Shown piece by piece: positions 25,620-40,136 of a DNA stretch of 60,000 nt. Source of the stretch: Polytrichum commune. Lineage: Eukaryota > Streptophyta > Polytrichopsida > Polytrichales > Polytrichaceae. Below the pieces are notes generated by a model, which saw nothing but the letters and a program-made list of their open reading frames with translations, did no database searches and was not told the origin of the DNA. The DNA lies in assembly GCA_950295325.1 (NCBI GenBank), contig OX485806.1, forward strand, positions 42,596,001 through 42,656,000. Reading direction: 5' to 3'. The position numbers were made by a program, and so were the translations under genes. The first letter of the stretch is position 1, and every line of letters begins with the position of its first letter.

Positions 25620-25866
25620 ATGGAAAGCTTACCCAATTTCATTCAAGTCGCCTGTAGAGCCCCTAAGCAGATGACTGAACTGCAAGCAAAATACATCACA
25701 TATCTGGCCTGCCAGGGGGGTGCCGTTGGCGGCACCCTCTTCTGAGGCTAAACAAAATTCACAAACCCTGCCCACTTTCATACAAGTGCAGCTATCTAAC
25801 CTGACCACATGGCTGAATCCAAAGTCAAAAACAACACAAAGCAACCACCTTAGCCCCCCTACTTAC
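25620..25866 (+). repeat. HindIII unit with extra G (247 bp)
   Basis: This is the first unit with GGAAAGCTTACCC in place of GGAAAGCCCACCC, which creates a HindIII site at 25625-25630. It also carries a sixth G in CCAGGGGGGTGCC and GGCTAAACAAA in place of GGCTACACAAA. These three linked changes form a haplotype repeated at 35215, 37184, 41859, 48993 and 57112. The preceding unit has the TGA variant, so the HindIII unit starts a new module. Confidence 0.9.
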
Positions 25867-28800
25867 ATGGAAAGCCCACCCAATTTCATTCAAGTCGCCT
25901 GTAGAGCCCCTAACCAGATGACTGAACTGCAAGTAAAATGCATCACATATCTGCATTGCCAGGGGGTGCCGTTGGCGGCACCCTCTTCTGAGGCTACACA
26001 AAATTCGCAAACCCTGCCCACTTTCATACAAGTGCAGCTATCTAACCTGACCACATGGCTGAATCCAAAGTCAAAAACAACACAAAGCAACCACCTTAGG
26101 CCCCCTACTTACATGGAAAGCCCACCCAATTTCATTCAAGTCGCCTGTAGAGCCCCTAACCAGATGACTGAACTGCAAGTAAAATGCATCACATATCTGC
26201 ATTGCCAGGGGGTGCCGTTGGCGGCACCCTCTTCTGAGGCTACACAAAATTCACAAACCCTGCCCACTTTCATACAAGTGCAGCTATCTCACCTGACCAC
26301 ATGGCTGAATCCAAAGTCAAAAACAACACAAAGCAACCACCTTAGCCCCCTTACTTACATGGAAAGCCCACCCAATTTCATTCAAGTCGCCTGTAGAGCC
26401 CCTAACCAGATCACTGAACTGGAAGTAAAATACATCACATATCTGGCCTGCCAGGGGGTGCCCTTGGCGGCACCCTCTTCTGAGGCTACACAAAATTCAT
26501 AAACCCTGCCCACTTTCATACAAGTGCAGCTATCTCACCTGACCACATGGCTGAATCCAAAGTCAAAAACAACACAAAGCAACCACCTTAGGCCCCCTAC
26601 TTACATGGAAAGCCCACCCAATTTCATTCAAGTCGCCTGTAGAGCCCCTAAGCAGATGACTGAACTGCAAGAAAAATGCATCACATATCTGCACTGCCAA
26701 GGGGTGCCGTTGGCGGCACCCTCTTCTGAGGCTACACAAAATTCACAAACCCTGCCCACTTTCATACAAGTGCAGCTATCTCACCTGACCACATGGCTGA
26801 ATCCAAAGTCAAAAACAACACAAAGCAACCACCTTAGCCCCCTTACTTACATGGAAAGCCCACCCAATTTCATTCAAGTCGCCTGTAGAGCCCCTAACCA
26901 GATCACTGAACTGGAAGTAAAATACATCACATATCTGGCCTGCCAGGGGGTGCCGTTGGCGGCACCCTCTTCTGAGGCTACACAAAATTCACAAACCCTG
27001 CCCACTTTCATACAAGTGCAGCTATCCAACCTGACCTGATGGCTGAATCCAAAGTCAAAAACAACACAAAGCAACCACCTTAGGCCCCCTACTTACATGG
27101 AAAGCCCACCCAATTTCATTCAAGTCGCCTGTAGAGCCCCTAAGCAGATGACTGAACTGCAAGTAAAATGCATCACATATCTGCACTGCCAGGGGGTGCC
27201 GTTGGCGGCACCCTCTTCTGAGGCTACACAAAATTCACAAACCCTGCCCACTTTCATACAAGTGCAGCTATCTAACCTGACCACATGGCTGAATCCAAAG
27301 TCAAAAACAACACAAAGCAACCACCTTAGGCCCCCTACTTACATGGAAAGCCCACCCAATTTCATTCCAGTAGCCTGTAGGACCCCTAACCAGATGACTG
27401 AACTGCAAGTAAAATGCATCACATATCTGCACTGCCAGGGGGTGCCGTTGGCGGCACCCTCTTCTGAGGCTACACAAACTTCGCAAACCCTGCCCACTTT
27501 CATACAAGTGCAGCTATCTAACCTGACCACATGGCTGAATCCAAAGTCAAAAACAACACAAAGCAACCCCCTTAGGCCCCCTACTTACATGGAAAGCCCA
27601 CCCAATTTCATTCAAGTCGCCTGTAGAGCCCCTAAGCAGATGACTGAACTGCAAGTAAAATGCATCACATATTTGGCCTGCCAGGGGGTGCCGTTGGCGG
27701 CACCCTCTTCTGAGGCTACACAAAATTCACAAACCCTGCCCACTTTCATACAAGTGCAGCTATCTCACCTGACCACATGGCTGAATCCAAAGTCAAAAAC
27801 AACACAAAGCAACCACCTTAGGCCCCCTACTTACATGGAAAGCCCACCCAATTTCATTCAAGTCGCCTGTAGAGCCCCTAAGCAGATGACTGAACTGCAA
27901 GTAAAATGCATCACATATCTGCACTGCCAGGGGGTGCCGTTGGCGGCACCCTCTTCTGAGGCTACACAAAATTCACAAACCCTGCCCACTTTCATACAAG
28001 TGCAGCTATCTAACCTGACCACATGGCTGAATCCAAAGTCAAAAACAACACAAAGCAACCACCTTAGGCCCCCTACTTACATGGAAAGCCCACCCAATTT
28101 CATTCCAGTAGCCTGTAGGACCCCTAACCAGATGACTGAACTGCAAGTAAAATGCATCACATATCTGCACTGCCAGGGGGTGCCGTTGGCGGCACCCTCT
28201 TCTGAGGCTACACAAAATTCACAAACCCTGCCCATTTTCATACAAGTGCAGCTATCTCACCTGACCACATGGCTGAATCCAAAGTCAAAAACAACACAAA
28301 GCAACCACCTTAGCCCCCCTACTTACATGGAAAGCCCACCCAATTTCATTGCAGTAGCCTGTAGGACCCCTAAGCAGATGACTGAACTCCAATCAAAATA
28401 CATCACATATTTGGCCTGCCAGGGGGTGCCGTTGGCGGCACCCTCTTCTGAGGCTACACAAAATTCACAAACCCTGCCCACTTTCATACAAGTGCAGCTA
28501 TCTAACCTGACCACATGGCTGAATCCAAAGTCAAAAACAACACAAAGCAACCACCTTAGGCCCCCTACTTACATGGAAAGCCCACCCAATTTCATTCAAG
28601 TCGCCTGTAGAGCCCCTAAGCAGATGACTGAACTGCAAGTAAAATGCATCACATATCTGCACTGCCAGGGGGTGCCGTTGGCGGCACCCTCTTCTGAGGC
28701 TACACAAAATTCACAAACCCTGCCCACTTTCATACAAGTGCAGCTATCTCACCTGACCACATGGCTGAATCCAAAGTCAAAAACAACACAAAGCAACCAC

Positions 28801-31800
28801 CTTAGGCCCCCTACTTACATGGAAAGCCCACCCAATTTCATTCCAGTAGCCTGTAGGACCCCTAACCAGATGACTGAACTGCAAGCAAAATACATCACAT
28901 ATCTGGCACGGCAGGGGGTGCCGTTGGCGGCACCCTCTTCTGAGGCTACACAAAATTCACAAACCCTGCCCACTTTCATACAAGTGCAGCTATCTCACCT
29001 GACCACATGGCTGAATCCAAAGTCAAAAACAACACAAAGCAACCACCTTAGCCCCCTTACTTACATGGAAAGCCCACCCAATTTCATTCAAGTCGCCTGT
29101 AGAGCCCCTAACCAGATCACTGAACTGGAAGTAAAATACATCACATATCTGGCCTGCCAGGGGGTGCCGTTGGCGGCACCCTCTTCTGAGGCTACACAAA
29201 ATTCACAAACCCTGCCCACTTTCATACAAGTGCAGCTATCCAACCTGACCTGATGGCTGAATCCAAAGTCAAAAACAACACAAAGCAACCACCTTAGGCC
29301 CCCTACTTACATGGAAAGCCCACCCAATTTCATTCAAGTCGCCTGTAGAGCCCCTAAGCAGATGACTGAACTGCAAGTAAAATGCATCACATATCTGCAC
29401 TGCCAGGGGGTGCCGTTGGCGGCACCCTCTTCTGAGGCTACACAAAATTCATAAACCCTGCCCACTTTCATACAAGTGCAGCTATCTCACCTGACCACAT
29501 GGCTGAATCCAAAGTCAAAAACAACACAAAGCAACCACCTTAGGCCCCCTACTTACATGGAAAGCCCACCCAATTTCATTCAAGTCGCCTGTAGAGCCCC
29601 TAACCAGATGACTGAACTGCAAGTAAAATGCATCACATATCTGCACTGCCAGGGGGTGCCGTTGGCGGCACCCTCTTCTGAGGCTACACAAAATTCACAA
29701 ACCCTGCCCACTTTCATACAAGTGCAGCTATCTCACCTGACCACATGGCTGAATCCAAAGTCAAAAACAACACAAAGCAACCACCTTAGCCCCCCTACTT
29801 ACATGGAAAGCCCACCCAATTTCATTGCAGTAGCCTGTAGGACCCCTAAGCAGATGACTGAACTCCAATCAAAATACATCACATATTTGGCCTGGCAGGG
29901 GGTGCCGTTGGCGGCACCCTCTTCTGAGGCTACACAAAATTCACAAACCCTGCCCACTTTCATACAAGTGCAGCTATCTAACCTGACCACATGGCTGAAT
30001 CCAAAGTCAAAAACAACACAAAGCAACCACCTTAGGCCCCCTACTTACATGGAAAGCCCACCCAATTTCATTCAAGTCGCCTGTAGAGCCCCTAAGCAGA
30101 TGACTGAACTGCAAGTAAAATGCATCACATATCTGCACTGCCAGGGGGTGCCGTTGGCGGCACCCTCTTCTGAGGCTACACAAACTTCGCAAACCCTGCC
30201 CACTTTCATACAAGTGCAGCTATCTAACCTGACCACATGGCTGAATCCAAAGTCAAAAACAACACAAAGCAACCCCCTTAGGCCCCCTACTTACATGGAA
30301 AGCCCACCCAATTTCATTCCAGTAGCCTGTAGGACCCCTAACCAGATGACTGAACTGCAAGTAAAATGCATCACATATCTGCACTGCCAGGGGGTGCCGT
30401 TGGCGGCACCCTCTTCTGAGGCTACACAAAATTCGCAAACCCTGCCCACTTTCATACAAGTGCAGCTATCTAACCTGACCACATGGCTGAATCCAAAGTC
30501 AAAAACAACACAAAGCAACCACCTTAGCCCCCCTACTTACATGGAAAGCCCACCCAATTTCATTGCAGTAGCCTGTAGGACCCCTAAGCAGATGACTGAA
30601 CTCCAATCAAAATACATCACATATTTGGCCTGCCAGGGGGTGCCGTTGGCGGCACCCTCTTCTGAGGCTACACAAAATTCTCAAACCCTGCCCACTTTCA
30701 TACAAGTGCAGCTATCTAACCTGACCACATGGCTGAATCCAAAGTCAAAAACAACACAAAGCAACCACCTTAGGCCCCCTACTTACATGGAAAGCCCACC
30801 CAATTTCATTCAAGTCGCCTGTAGAGCCCCTAAGCAGATGACTGAACTGCAAGTAAAATGCATCACATATCTGCACTGCCAGGGGGTGCCGTTGGCGGCA
30901 CCCTCTTCTGAGGCTACACAAAATTCACAAACCCTGCCCACTTTCATACAAGTGCAGCTATCTCACCTGACCACATGGCTGAATCCAAAGTCAAAAACAA
31001 CACAAAGCAACCACCTTAGGCCCCCTACTTACATGGAAAGCCCACCCAATTTCATTCCAGTAGCCTGTAGGACCCCTAACCAGATGACTGAACTGCAAGT
31101 AAAATGCATCACATATCTGCACTGCCAGGGGGTGCCGTTGGCGGCACCCTCTTCTGAGGCTACACAAACTTCGCAAACCCTGCCCACTTTCATACAAGTG
31201 CAGCTATCTAACCTGACCACATGGCTGAATCCAAAGTCAAAAACAACACAAAGCAACCCCCTTAGGCCCCCTACTTACATGGAAAGCCCACCCAATTTCA
31301 TTCAAGTCGCCTGTAGAGCCCCTAACCAGATGACTGAACTGCAAGTAAAATGCATCACATATCTGCACTGCCAGGGGGTGCCGTTGGCGGCACCCTCTTC
31401 TGAGGCTACACAAAATTCACAAACCCTGCCCACTTTCATACAAGTGCAGCTATCTAACCTGACCACATGGCTGAATCCAAAGTCAAAAACAACACAAAGC
31501 AACCACCTTAGGCCCCCTACTTACATGGAAAGCCCACCCAATTTCATTCAAGTCGCCTGTAGAGCCCCTAACCAGATGACTGAACTGCAAGTAAAATGCA
31601 TCACATATCTGCACTGCCAGGGGGTGCCGTTGGCGGCACCCTCTTCTGAGGCTACACAAAATTCACAAACCCTGCCCACTTTCATACAAGTGCAGCTATC
31701 TAACCTGACCACATGGCTGAATCCAAAGTCAAAAACAACACAAAGCAACCACCTTAGCCCCCCTACTTACATGGAAAGCCCACCCAATTTCATTCCAGTG

Positions 31801-32181
31801 GCCTGTAGGACCCCTAACCAGATGACTGAACTGCAAGCAAAATACATCACATATCTGGCCTGCCAGGGGGTGCCGTTGGCGGCACCCTCTTCTGAGGCTA
31901 CACAAAATTCACAAACCCTGCCCACTTTCATACAAGTGCAGCTATCCAACCTGACCTGATGGCTGAATCCAAAGTCAAAAACAACACAAAGCAACCACCT
32001 TAGGCCCCCTACTTACATGGAAAGCCCACCCAATTTCATTCAAGTCGCCTGTAGAGCCCCTAAGCAGATGACTGAACTGCAAGTAAAATGCATCACATAT
32101 CTGCACTGCCAGGGGGTGCCGTTGGCGGCACCCTCTTCTGAGGCTAAACAAAATTCATAAACCCTGCCCACTTTCATACAA

Positions 32182-35157
32182 GTGCAGCTATCTCACCTGA
32201 CCACATGGCTGAATCCAAAGTCAAAAACAACACAAAGCAACCACCTTAGGCCCCCTACTTACATGGAAAGCCCACCCAATTTCATTCAAGTCGCCTGTAG
32301 AGCCCCTAAGCAGATGACTGAACTGCAAGTAAAATGCATCACATATCTGCACTGCCAGGGGGTGCCGTTGGCGGCACCCTCTTCTGAGGCTACACAAAAT
32401 TCACAAACCCTGCCCACTTTCATACAAGTGCAGCTATCTCACCTGACCACATGGCTGAATCCAAAGTCAAAAACAACACAAAGCAACCACCTTAGGCCCC
32501 CTACTTACATGGAAAGCCCACCCAATTTCATTCCAGTAGCCTGTAGGACCCCTAACCAGATGACTGAACTGCAAGTAAAATGCATCACATATCTGCACTG
32601 CCAGGGGGTGCCGTTGGCGGCACCCTCTTCTGAGGCTACACAAACTTCGCAAACCCTGCCCACTTTCATACAAGTGCAGCTATCTAACCTGACCACATGG
32701 CTGAATCCAAAGTCAAAAACAACACAAAGCAACCCCCTTAGGCCCCCTACTTACATGGAAAGCCCACCCAATTTCATTCAAGTCGCCTGTAGAGCCCCTA
32801 ACCAGATGACTGAACTGCAAGTAAAATGCATCACATATCTGCACTGCCAGGGGGTGCCGTTGGCGGCACCCTCTTCTGAGGCTACACAAAATTCACAAAC
32901 CCTGCCCACTTTCATACAAGTGCAGCTATCTAACCTGACCACATGGCTGAATCCAAAGTCAAAAACAACACAAAGCAACCACCTTAGGCCCCCTACTTAC
33001 ATGGAAAGCCCACCCAATTTCATTCAAGTCGCCTGTAGAGCCCCTAACCAGATGACTGAACTGCAAGTAAAATGCATCACATATCTGCACTGCCAGGGGG
33101 TGCCGTTGGCGGCACCCTCTTCTGAGGCTACACAAAATTCACAAACCCTGCCCACTTTCATACAAGTGCAGCTATCTAACCTGACCACATGGCTGAATCC
33201 AAAGTCAAAAACAACACAAAGCAACCCCCTTAGGCCCCCTACTTACATGGAAAGCCCACCCAATTTCATTCAAGTCGCCTGTAGAGCCCCTAAGCAGATG
33301 ACTGAACTGCAAGTAAAATGCATCACATATCTGCACTGCCAGGGGGTGCCGTTGGCGGCACCCTCTTCTGAGGCTACACAAACTTCGCAAACCCTGCCCA
33401 CTTTCATACAAGTGCAGCTATCTAACCTGACCACATGGCTGAATCCAAAGTCAAAAACAACACAAAGCAACCCCCTTAGGCCCCCTACTTACATGGAAAG
33501 CCCACCCAATTTCATTCCAGTAGCCTGTAGGACCCCTAACCAGATGACTGAACTGCAAGTAAAATGCATCACATATCTGCACTGCCAGGGGGTGCCGTTG
33601 GCGGCACCCTCTTCTGAGGCTACACAAAATTCGCAAACCCTGCCCACTTTCATACAAGTGCAGCTATCTAACCTGACCACATGGCTGAATCCAAAGTCAA
33701 AAACAACACAAAGCAACCACCTTAGCCCCCCTACTTACATGGAAAGCCCACCCAATTTCATTGCAGTAGCCTGTAGGACCCCTAAGCAGATGACTGAACT
33801 CCAATCAAAATACATCACATATTTGGCCTGCCAGGGGGTGCCGTTGGCGGCACCCTCTTCTGAGGCTACACAAAATTCACAAACCCTGCCCACTTTCATA
33901 CAAGTGCAGCTATCTAACCTGACCACATGGCTGAATCCAAAGTCAAAAACAACACAAAGCAACCACCTTAGGCCCCCTACTTACATGGAAAGCCCACCCA
34001 ATTTCATTCAAGTCGCCTGTAGAGCCCCTAAGCAGATGACTGAACTGCAAGTAAAATGCATCACATATCTGCACTGCCAGGGGGTGCCGTTGGCGGCACC
34101 CTCTTCTGAGGCTACACAAACTTCGCAAACCCTGCCCACTTTCATACAAGTGCAGCTATCTAACCTGACCACATGGCTGAATCCAAAGTCAAAAACAACA
34201 CAAAGCAACCCCCTTAGGCCCCCTACTTACATGGAAAGCCCACCCAATTTCATTCAAGTCGCCTGTAGAGCCCCTAACCAGATGACTGAACTGCAAGTAA
34301 AATGCATCACATATCTGCACTGCCAGGGGGTGCCGTTGGCGGCACCCTCTTCTGAGGCTACACAAAATTCACAAACCCTGCCCACTTTCATACAAGTGCA
34401 GCTATCTAACCTGACCACATGGCTGAATCCAAAGTCAAAAACAACACAAAGCAACCACCTTAGGCCCCCTACTTACATGGAAAGCCCACCCAATTTCATT
34501 CAAGTCGCCTGTAGAGCCCCTAACCAGATGACTGAACTGCAAGTAAAATGCATCACATATCTGCACTGCCAGGGGGTGCCGTTGGCGGCACCCTCTTCTG
34601 AGGCTACACAAAATTCACAAACCCTGCCCACTTTCATACAAGTGCAGCTATCTAACCTGACCACATGGCTGAATCCAAAGTCAAAAACAACACAAAGCAA
34701 CCACCTTAGCCCCCCTACTTACATGGAAAGCCCACCCAATTTCATTCCAGTGGCCTGTAGGACCCCTAAGCAGATGACTGAACTGCAAGTAAAATGCATC
34801 ACATATCTGGCCTGCCAGGGGGTGCCGTTGGCGGCACCCTCTTCTGAGGCTACACAAAATTCACAAACCCTGCCCACTTTCATACAAGTGCAGCTATCTA
34901 ACCTGACCACATGGCTGAATCCAAAGTCAAAAACAACACAAAGCAACCACCTTAGCCCCCTTACTTACATGGAAAGCCCACCCAATTTCATTCAAGTCGC
35001 CTGTAGAGCCCCTAACCAGATCACTGAACTGGAAGTAAAATACATCACATATCTGGCCTGCCAGGGGGTGCCGTTGGCGGCACCCTCTTCTGAGGCTACA
35101 CAAAATTCACAAACCCTGCCCACTTTCATACAAGTGCAGCTATCCAACCTGACCTGA
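32182..35157 (+). other. Repeat-generated open frame, 991 codons, not accepted as a gene
   Basis: This is the same 82-codon frame as elsewhere in the array. The first ATG is inside CAAGTGCAG read as GTG-CAG in most frames, here reached only because a TAA variant lies just upstream (about 32158). It ends at the TGA variant of the next module end. Start and end are set by satellite variants, not by gene signals. Confidence 0.25.
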
Positions 35158-35214
35158 TGGCTGAATCCAAAGTCAAAAACAACACAAAGCAACCACCTTA
35201 GGCCCCCTACTTAC

Positions 35215-37183
35215 ATGGAAAGCTTACCCAATTTCATTCAAGTCGCCTGTAGAGCCCCTAAGCAGATGACTGAACTGCAAGCAAAATACATCACATATCT
35301 GGCCTGCCAGGGGGGTGCCGTTGGCGGCACCCTCTTCTGAGGCTAAACAAAATTCACAAACCCTGCCCACTTTCATACAAGTGCAGCTATCTAACCTGAC
35401 CACATGGCTGAATCCAAAGTCAAAAACAACACAAAGCAACCACCTTAGGCCCCCTACTTACATGGAAAGCCCACCCAATTTCATTCAAGTCGCCTGTAGA
35501 GCCCCTAAGCAGATGACTGAACTGCAAGTAAAATGCATCACATATCTGCACTGCCAGGGGGTGCCGTTGGCGGCACCCTCTTCTGAGGCTACACAAAATT
35601 CATAAACCCTGCCCACTTTCATACAAGTGCAGCTATCTCACCTGACCACATGGCTGAATCCAAAGTCAAAAACAACACAAAGCAACCACCTTAGGCCCCC
35701 TACTTACATGGAAAGCCCACCCAATTTCATTCAAGTCGCCTGTAGAGCCCCTAAGCAGATGACTGAACTGCAAGTAAAATGCATCACATATCTGCACTGC
35801 CAGGGGGTGCCGTTGGCGGCACCCTCTTCTGAGGCTACACAAAATTCACAAACCCTGCCCACTTTCATACAAGTGCAGCTATCTCACCTGACCACATGGC
35901 TGAATCCAAAGTCAAAAACAACACAAAGCAACCCCCTTAGGCCCCCTACTTACATGGAAAGCCCACCCAATTTCATTCCAGTAGCCTGTAGGACCCCTAA
36001 CCAGATGACTGAACTGCAAGTAAAATGCATCACATATCTGCACTGCCAGGGGGTGCCGTTGGCGGCACCCTCTTCTGAGGCTACACAAACTTCGCAAACC
36101 CTGCCCACTTTCATACAAGTGCAGCTATCTAACCTGACCACATGGCTGAATCCAAAGTCAAAAACAACACAAAGCAACCACCTTAGGCCCCCTACTTACA
36201 TGGAAAGCCCACCCAATTTCATTCAAGTCGCCTGTAGAGCCCCTAACCAGATGACTGAACTGCAAGTAAAATGCATCACATATCTGCACTGCCAGGGGGT
36301 GCCGTTGGCGGCACCCTCTTCTGAGGCTACACAAAATTCACAAACCCTGCCCACTTTCATACAAGTGCAGCTATCTAACCTGACCACATGGCTGAATCCA
36401 AAGTCAAAAACAACACAAAGCAACCACCTTAGGCCCCCTACTTACATGGAAAGCCCACCCAATTTCATTCAAGTCGCCTGTAGAGCCCCTAACCAGATGA
36501 CTGAACTGCAAGTAAAATGCATCACATATCTGCACTGCCAGGGGGTGCCGTTGGCGGCACCCTCTTCTGAGGCTACACAAAATTCACAAACCCTGCCCAC
36601 TTTCATACAAGTGCAGCTATCTAACCTGACCACATGGCTGAATCCAAAGTCAAAAACAACACAAAGCAACCACCTTAGCCCCCCTACTTACATGGAAAGC
36701 CCACCCAATTTCATTCCAGTGGCCTGTAGGACCCCTAAGCAGATGACTGAACTGCAAGCAAAATACATCACATATCTGGCCTGCCAGGGGGTGCCGTTGG
36801 CGGCACCCTCTTCTGAGGCTACACAAAATTCACAAACCCTGCCCACTTTCATACAAGTGCAGCTATCTAACCTGACCACATGGCTGAATCCAAAGTCAAA
36901 AACAACACAAAGCAACCACCTTAGCCCCCTTACTTACATGGAAAGCCCACCCAATTTCATTCAAGTCGCCTGTAGAGCCCCTAACCAGATCACTGAACTG
37001 GAAGTAAAATACATCACATATCTGGCCTGGCAGGGGGTGCCGTTGGCGGCACCCTCTTCTGAGGCTACACAAAATTCACAAACCCTGCCCACTTTCATAC
37101 AAGTGCAGCTATCTAACCTGACCTGATGGCTGAATCCAAAGTCAAAAACAACACAAAGCAACCACCTTAGGCCCCCTACTTAC
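35215..37183 (+). repeat. Complete 8-unit module (1969 bp)
   Basis: Eight units lie between two HindIII units: HindIII/extra-G unit (35215); TAA unit (35462); AAGCAG/ATCTCACC unit (35708); CCAGTAGCC/CTTCGCAA unit (35954); two CAAGTCGCC/AACCAG units (36200, 36446); CCAGTGGCC/CAAGCAAAATAC unit (36692); ATCACTGAACTGGAA/TGA unit (36938). It contains no GCAGTAGCC unit. It is the shortest form of the domain III module and the reference against which the next, longer module can be read. Confidence 0.88.
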
Positions 37184-39890
37184 ATGGAAAGCTTACCCAA
37201 TTTCATTCAAGTCGCCTGTAGAGCCCCTAAGCAGATGACTGAACTGCAAGCAAAATACATCACATATCTGGCCTGCCAGGGGGGTGCCGTTGGCGGCACC
37301 CTCTTCTGAGGCTAAACAAAATTCACAAACCCTGCCCACTTTCATACAAGTGCAGCTATCTAACCTGACCACATGGCTGAATCCAAAGTCAAAAACAACA
37401 CAAAGCAACCACCTTAGGCCCCCTACTTACATGGAAAGCCCACCCAATTTCATTCAAGTCGCATGTAGAGCCCCTAACCAGATGAGTGAACTGCAAGCAA
37501 AATGCATCACATATCTGCACTGCCAGGGGGTGCCGTTGGCGGCACCCTCTTCTGAGGCTACACAAAATTCATAAACCCTGCCCACTTTCATACAAGTGCA
37601 GCTATCTCACCTGACCACATGGCTGAATCCAAAGTCAAAAACAACACAAAGCAACCACCTTAGGCCCCCTACTTACATGGAAAGCCCACCCAATTTCATT
37701 CAAGTCGCCTGTAGAGCCCCTAAGCAGATGACTGAACTGCAAGTAAAATGCATCACATATCTGCACTGCCAGGGGGTGCCGTTGGCGGCACCCTCTTCTG
37801 AGGCTACACAAAATTCACAAACCCTGCCCACTTTCATACAAGTGCAGCTATCTCACCTGACCACATGGCTGAATCCAAAGTCAAAAACAACACAAAGCAA
37901 CCACCTTAGGCCCCCTACTTACATGGAAAGCCCACCCAATTTCATTCCAGTAGCCTGTAGGACCCCTAACCAGATGACTGAACTGCAAGTAAAATGCATC
38001 ACATATCTGCACTGCCAGGGGGTGCCGTTGGCGGCACCCTCTTCTGAGGCTACACAAACTTCGCAAACCCTGCCCACTTTCATACAAGTGCAGCTATCTA
38101 ACCTGACCACATGGCTGAATCCAAAGTCAAAAACAACACAAAGCAACCCCCTTAGGCCCCCTACTTACATGGAAAGCCCACCCAATTTCATTCCAGTAGC
38201 CTGTAGGACCCCTAACCAGATGACTGAACTGCAAGTAAAATGCATCACATATCTGCACTGCCAGGGGGTGCCGTTGGCGGCACCCTCTTCTGAGGCTACA
38301 CAAAATTCGCAAACCCTGCCCACTTTCATACAAGTGCAGCTATCTAACCTGACCACATGGCTGAATCCAAAGTCAAAAACAACACAAAGCAACCACCTTA
38401 GCCCCCCTACTTACATGGAAAGCCCACCCAATTTCATTGCAGTAGCCTGTAGGACCCCTAAGCAGATGACTGAACTCCAATCAAAATACATCACATATTT
38501 GGCCTGCCAGGGGGTGCCGTTGGCGGCACCCTCTTCTGAGGCTACACAAAATTCACAAACCCTGCCCACTTTCATACAAGTGCAGCTATCTAACCTGACC
38601 ACATGGCTGAATCCAAAGTCAAAAACAACACAAAGCAACCACCTTAGGCCCCCTACTTACATGGAAAGCCCACCCAATTTCATTCAAGTCGCCTGTAGAG
38701 CCCCTAAGCAGATGACTGAACTGCAAGTAAAATGCATCACATATCTGCACTGCCAGGGGGTGCCGTTGGCGGCACCCTCTTCTGAGGCTACACAAACTTC
38801 GCAAACCCTGCCCACTTTCATACAAGTGCAGCTATCTAACCTGACCACATGGCTGAATCCAAAGTCAAAAACAACACAAAGCAACCCCCTTAGGCCCCCT
38901 ACTTACATGGAAAGCCCACCCAATTTCATTCAAGTCGCCTGTAGAGCCCCTAACCAGATGACTGAACTGCAAGTAAAATGCATCACATATCTGGCCTGGC
39001 AGGGGGTGCCGTTGGCGGCACCCTCTTCTGAGGCTACACAAAATTCACAAACCCTGCCCACTTTCATACAAGTGCAGCTATCTAACCTGACCACATGGCT
39101 GAATCCAAAGTCAAAAACAACACAAAGCAACCACCTTAGGCCCCCTACTTACATGGAAAGCCCACCCAATTTCATTCAAGTCGCCTGTAGAGCCCCTAAC
39201 CAGATGACTGAACTGCAAGTAAAATGCATCACATATCTGCACTGCCAGGGGGTGCCGTTGGCGGCACCCTCTTCTGAGGCTACACAAAATTCACAAACCC
39301 TGCCCACTTTCATACAAGTGCAGCTATCTAACCTGACCACATGGCTGAATCCAAAGTCAAAAACAACACAAAGCAACCACCTTAGCCCGCCTACTTACAT
39401 GGAAAGCCCACCCAATTTCATTCCAGTGGCCTGTAGGACCCCTAAGCAGATGACTGAACTGCAAGCAAAATACATCACATATCTGGCCTGCCAGGGGGTG
39501 CCGTTGGCGGCACCCTCTTCTGAGGCTACACAAAATTCACAAACCCTGCCCACTTTCATACAAGTGCAGCTATCTAACCTGACCACATGGCTGAATCCAA
39601 AGTCAAAAACAACACAAAGCAACCACCTTAGCCCCCTTACTTACATGGAAAGCCCACCCAATTTCATTCAAGTCGCCTGTAGAGCCCCTAACCAGATCAC
39701 TGAACTGGAAGTAAAATACATCACATATCTGGCCTGGCAGGGGGTGCCGTTGGCGGCACCCTCTTCTGAGGCTACACAAAATTCACAAACCCTGCCCACT
39801 TTCATACAAGTGCAGCTATCTAACCTGACCTGATGGCTGAATCCAAAGTCAAAAACAACACAAAGCAACCACCTTAGGCCCCCTACTTAC
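37184..39890 (+). repeat. Complete 11-unit module (2707 bp), one trimer longer
   Basis: The unit order is the same as in the preceding 8-unit module, with three additional units at 38169-38906 (CCAGTAGCC/AATTCGCAA, GCAGTAGCC/CTCCAATCA, CAAGTCGCC/CTTCGCAA) between the CTTCGCAA unit and the two AACCAG units. It starts with a HindIII/extra-G unit and ends with a TGA unit. Small differences include GTCGCATGT with GATGAGTGAACTGCAAGC in the TAA unit (37431) and CTGGCCTGGCAG in the unit at 38907. Confidence 0.88.
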
Positions 39891-40136
39891 ATGGAAAGCT
39901 TACCCAATTTCATTCAAGTCGCCTGTAGAGCCCCTAAGCAGATGACTGAACTGCAAGTAAAATGCATCACATATCTGCACTGCCAGGGGGTGCCGTTGGC
40001 GGCACCCTCTTCTGAGGCTACACAAAATTCACAAACCCTGCCCACTTTCATACAAGTGCAGCTATCTAACCTGACCACATGGCTGAATCCAAAGTCAAAA
40101 ACAACACAAAGCAACCACCTTAGCCCCCTTACTTAC
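39891..40136 (+). repeat. Hybrid HindIII unit without extra G (246 bp)
   Basis: The unit has GGAAAGCTTACCC but then CAAGTAAAATGC, CTGCACTGCC, the normal five-G run and GGCTACACAAA. The left end is of the HindIII type and the rest of the common AAGCAG type, so an exchange or conversion tract ended between about positions 12 and 67 of the unit. The unit at 43335 has the same hybrid structure. Confidence 0.85.
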
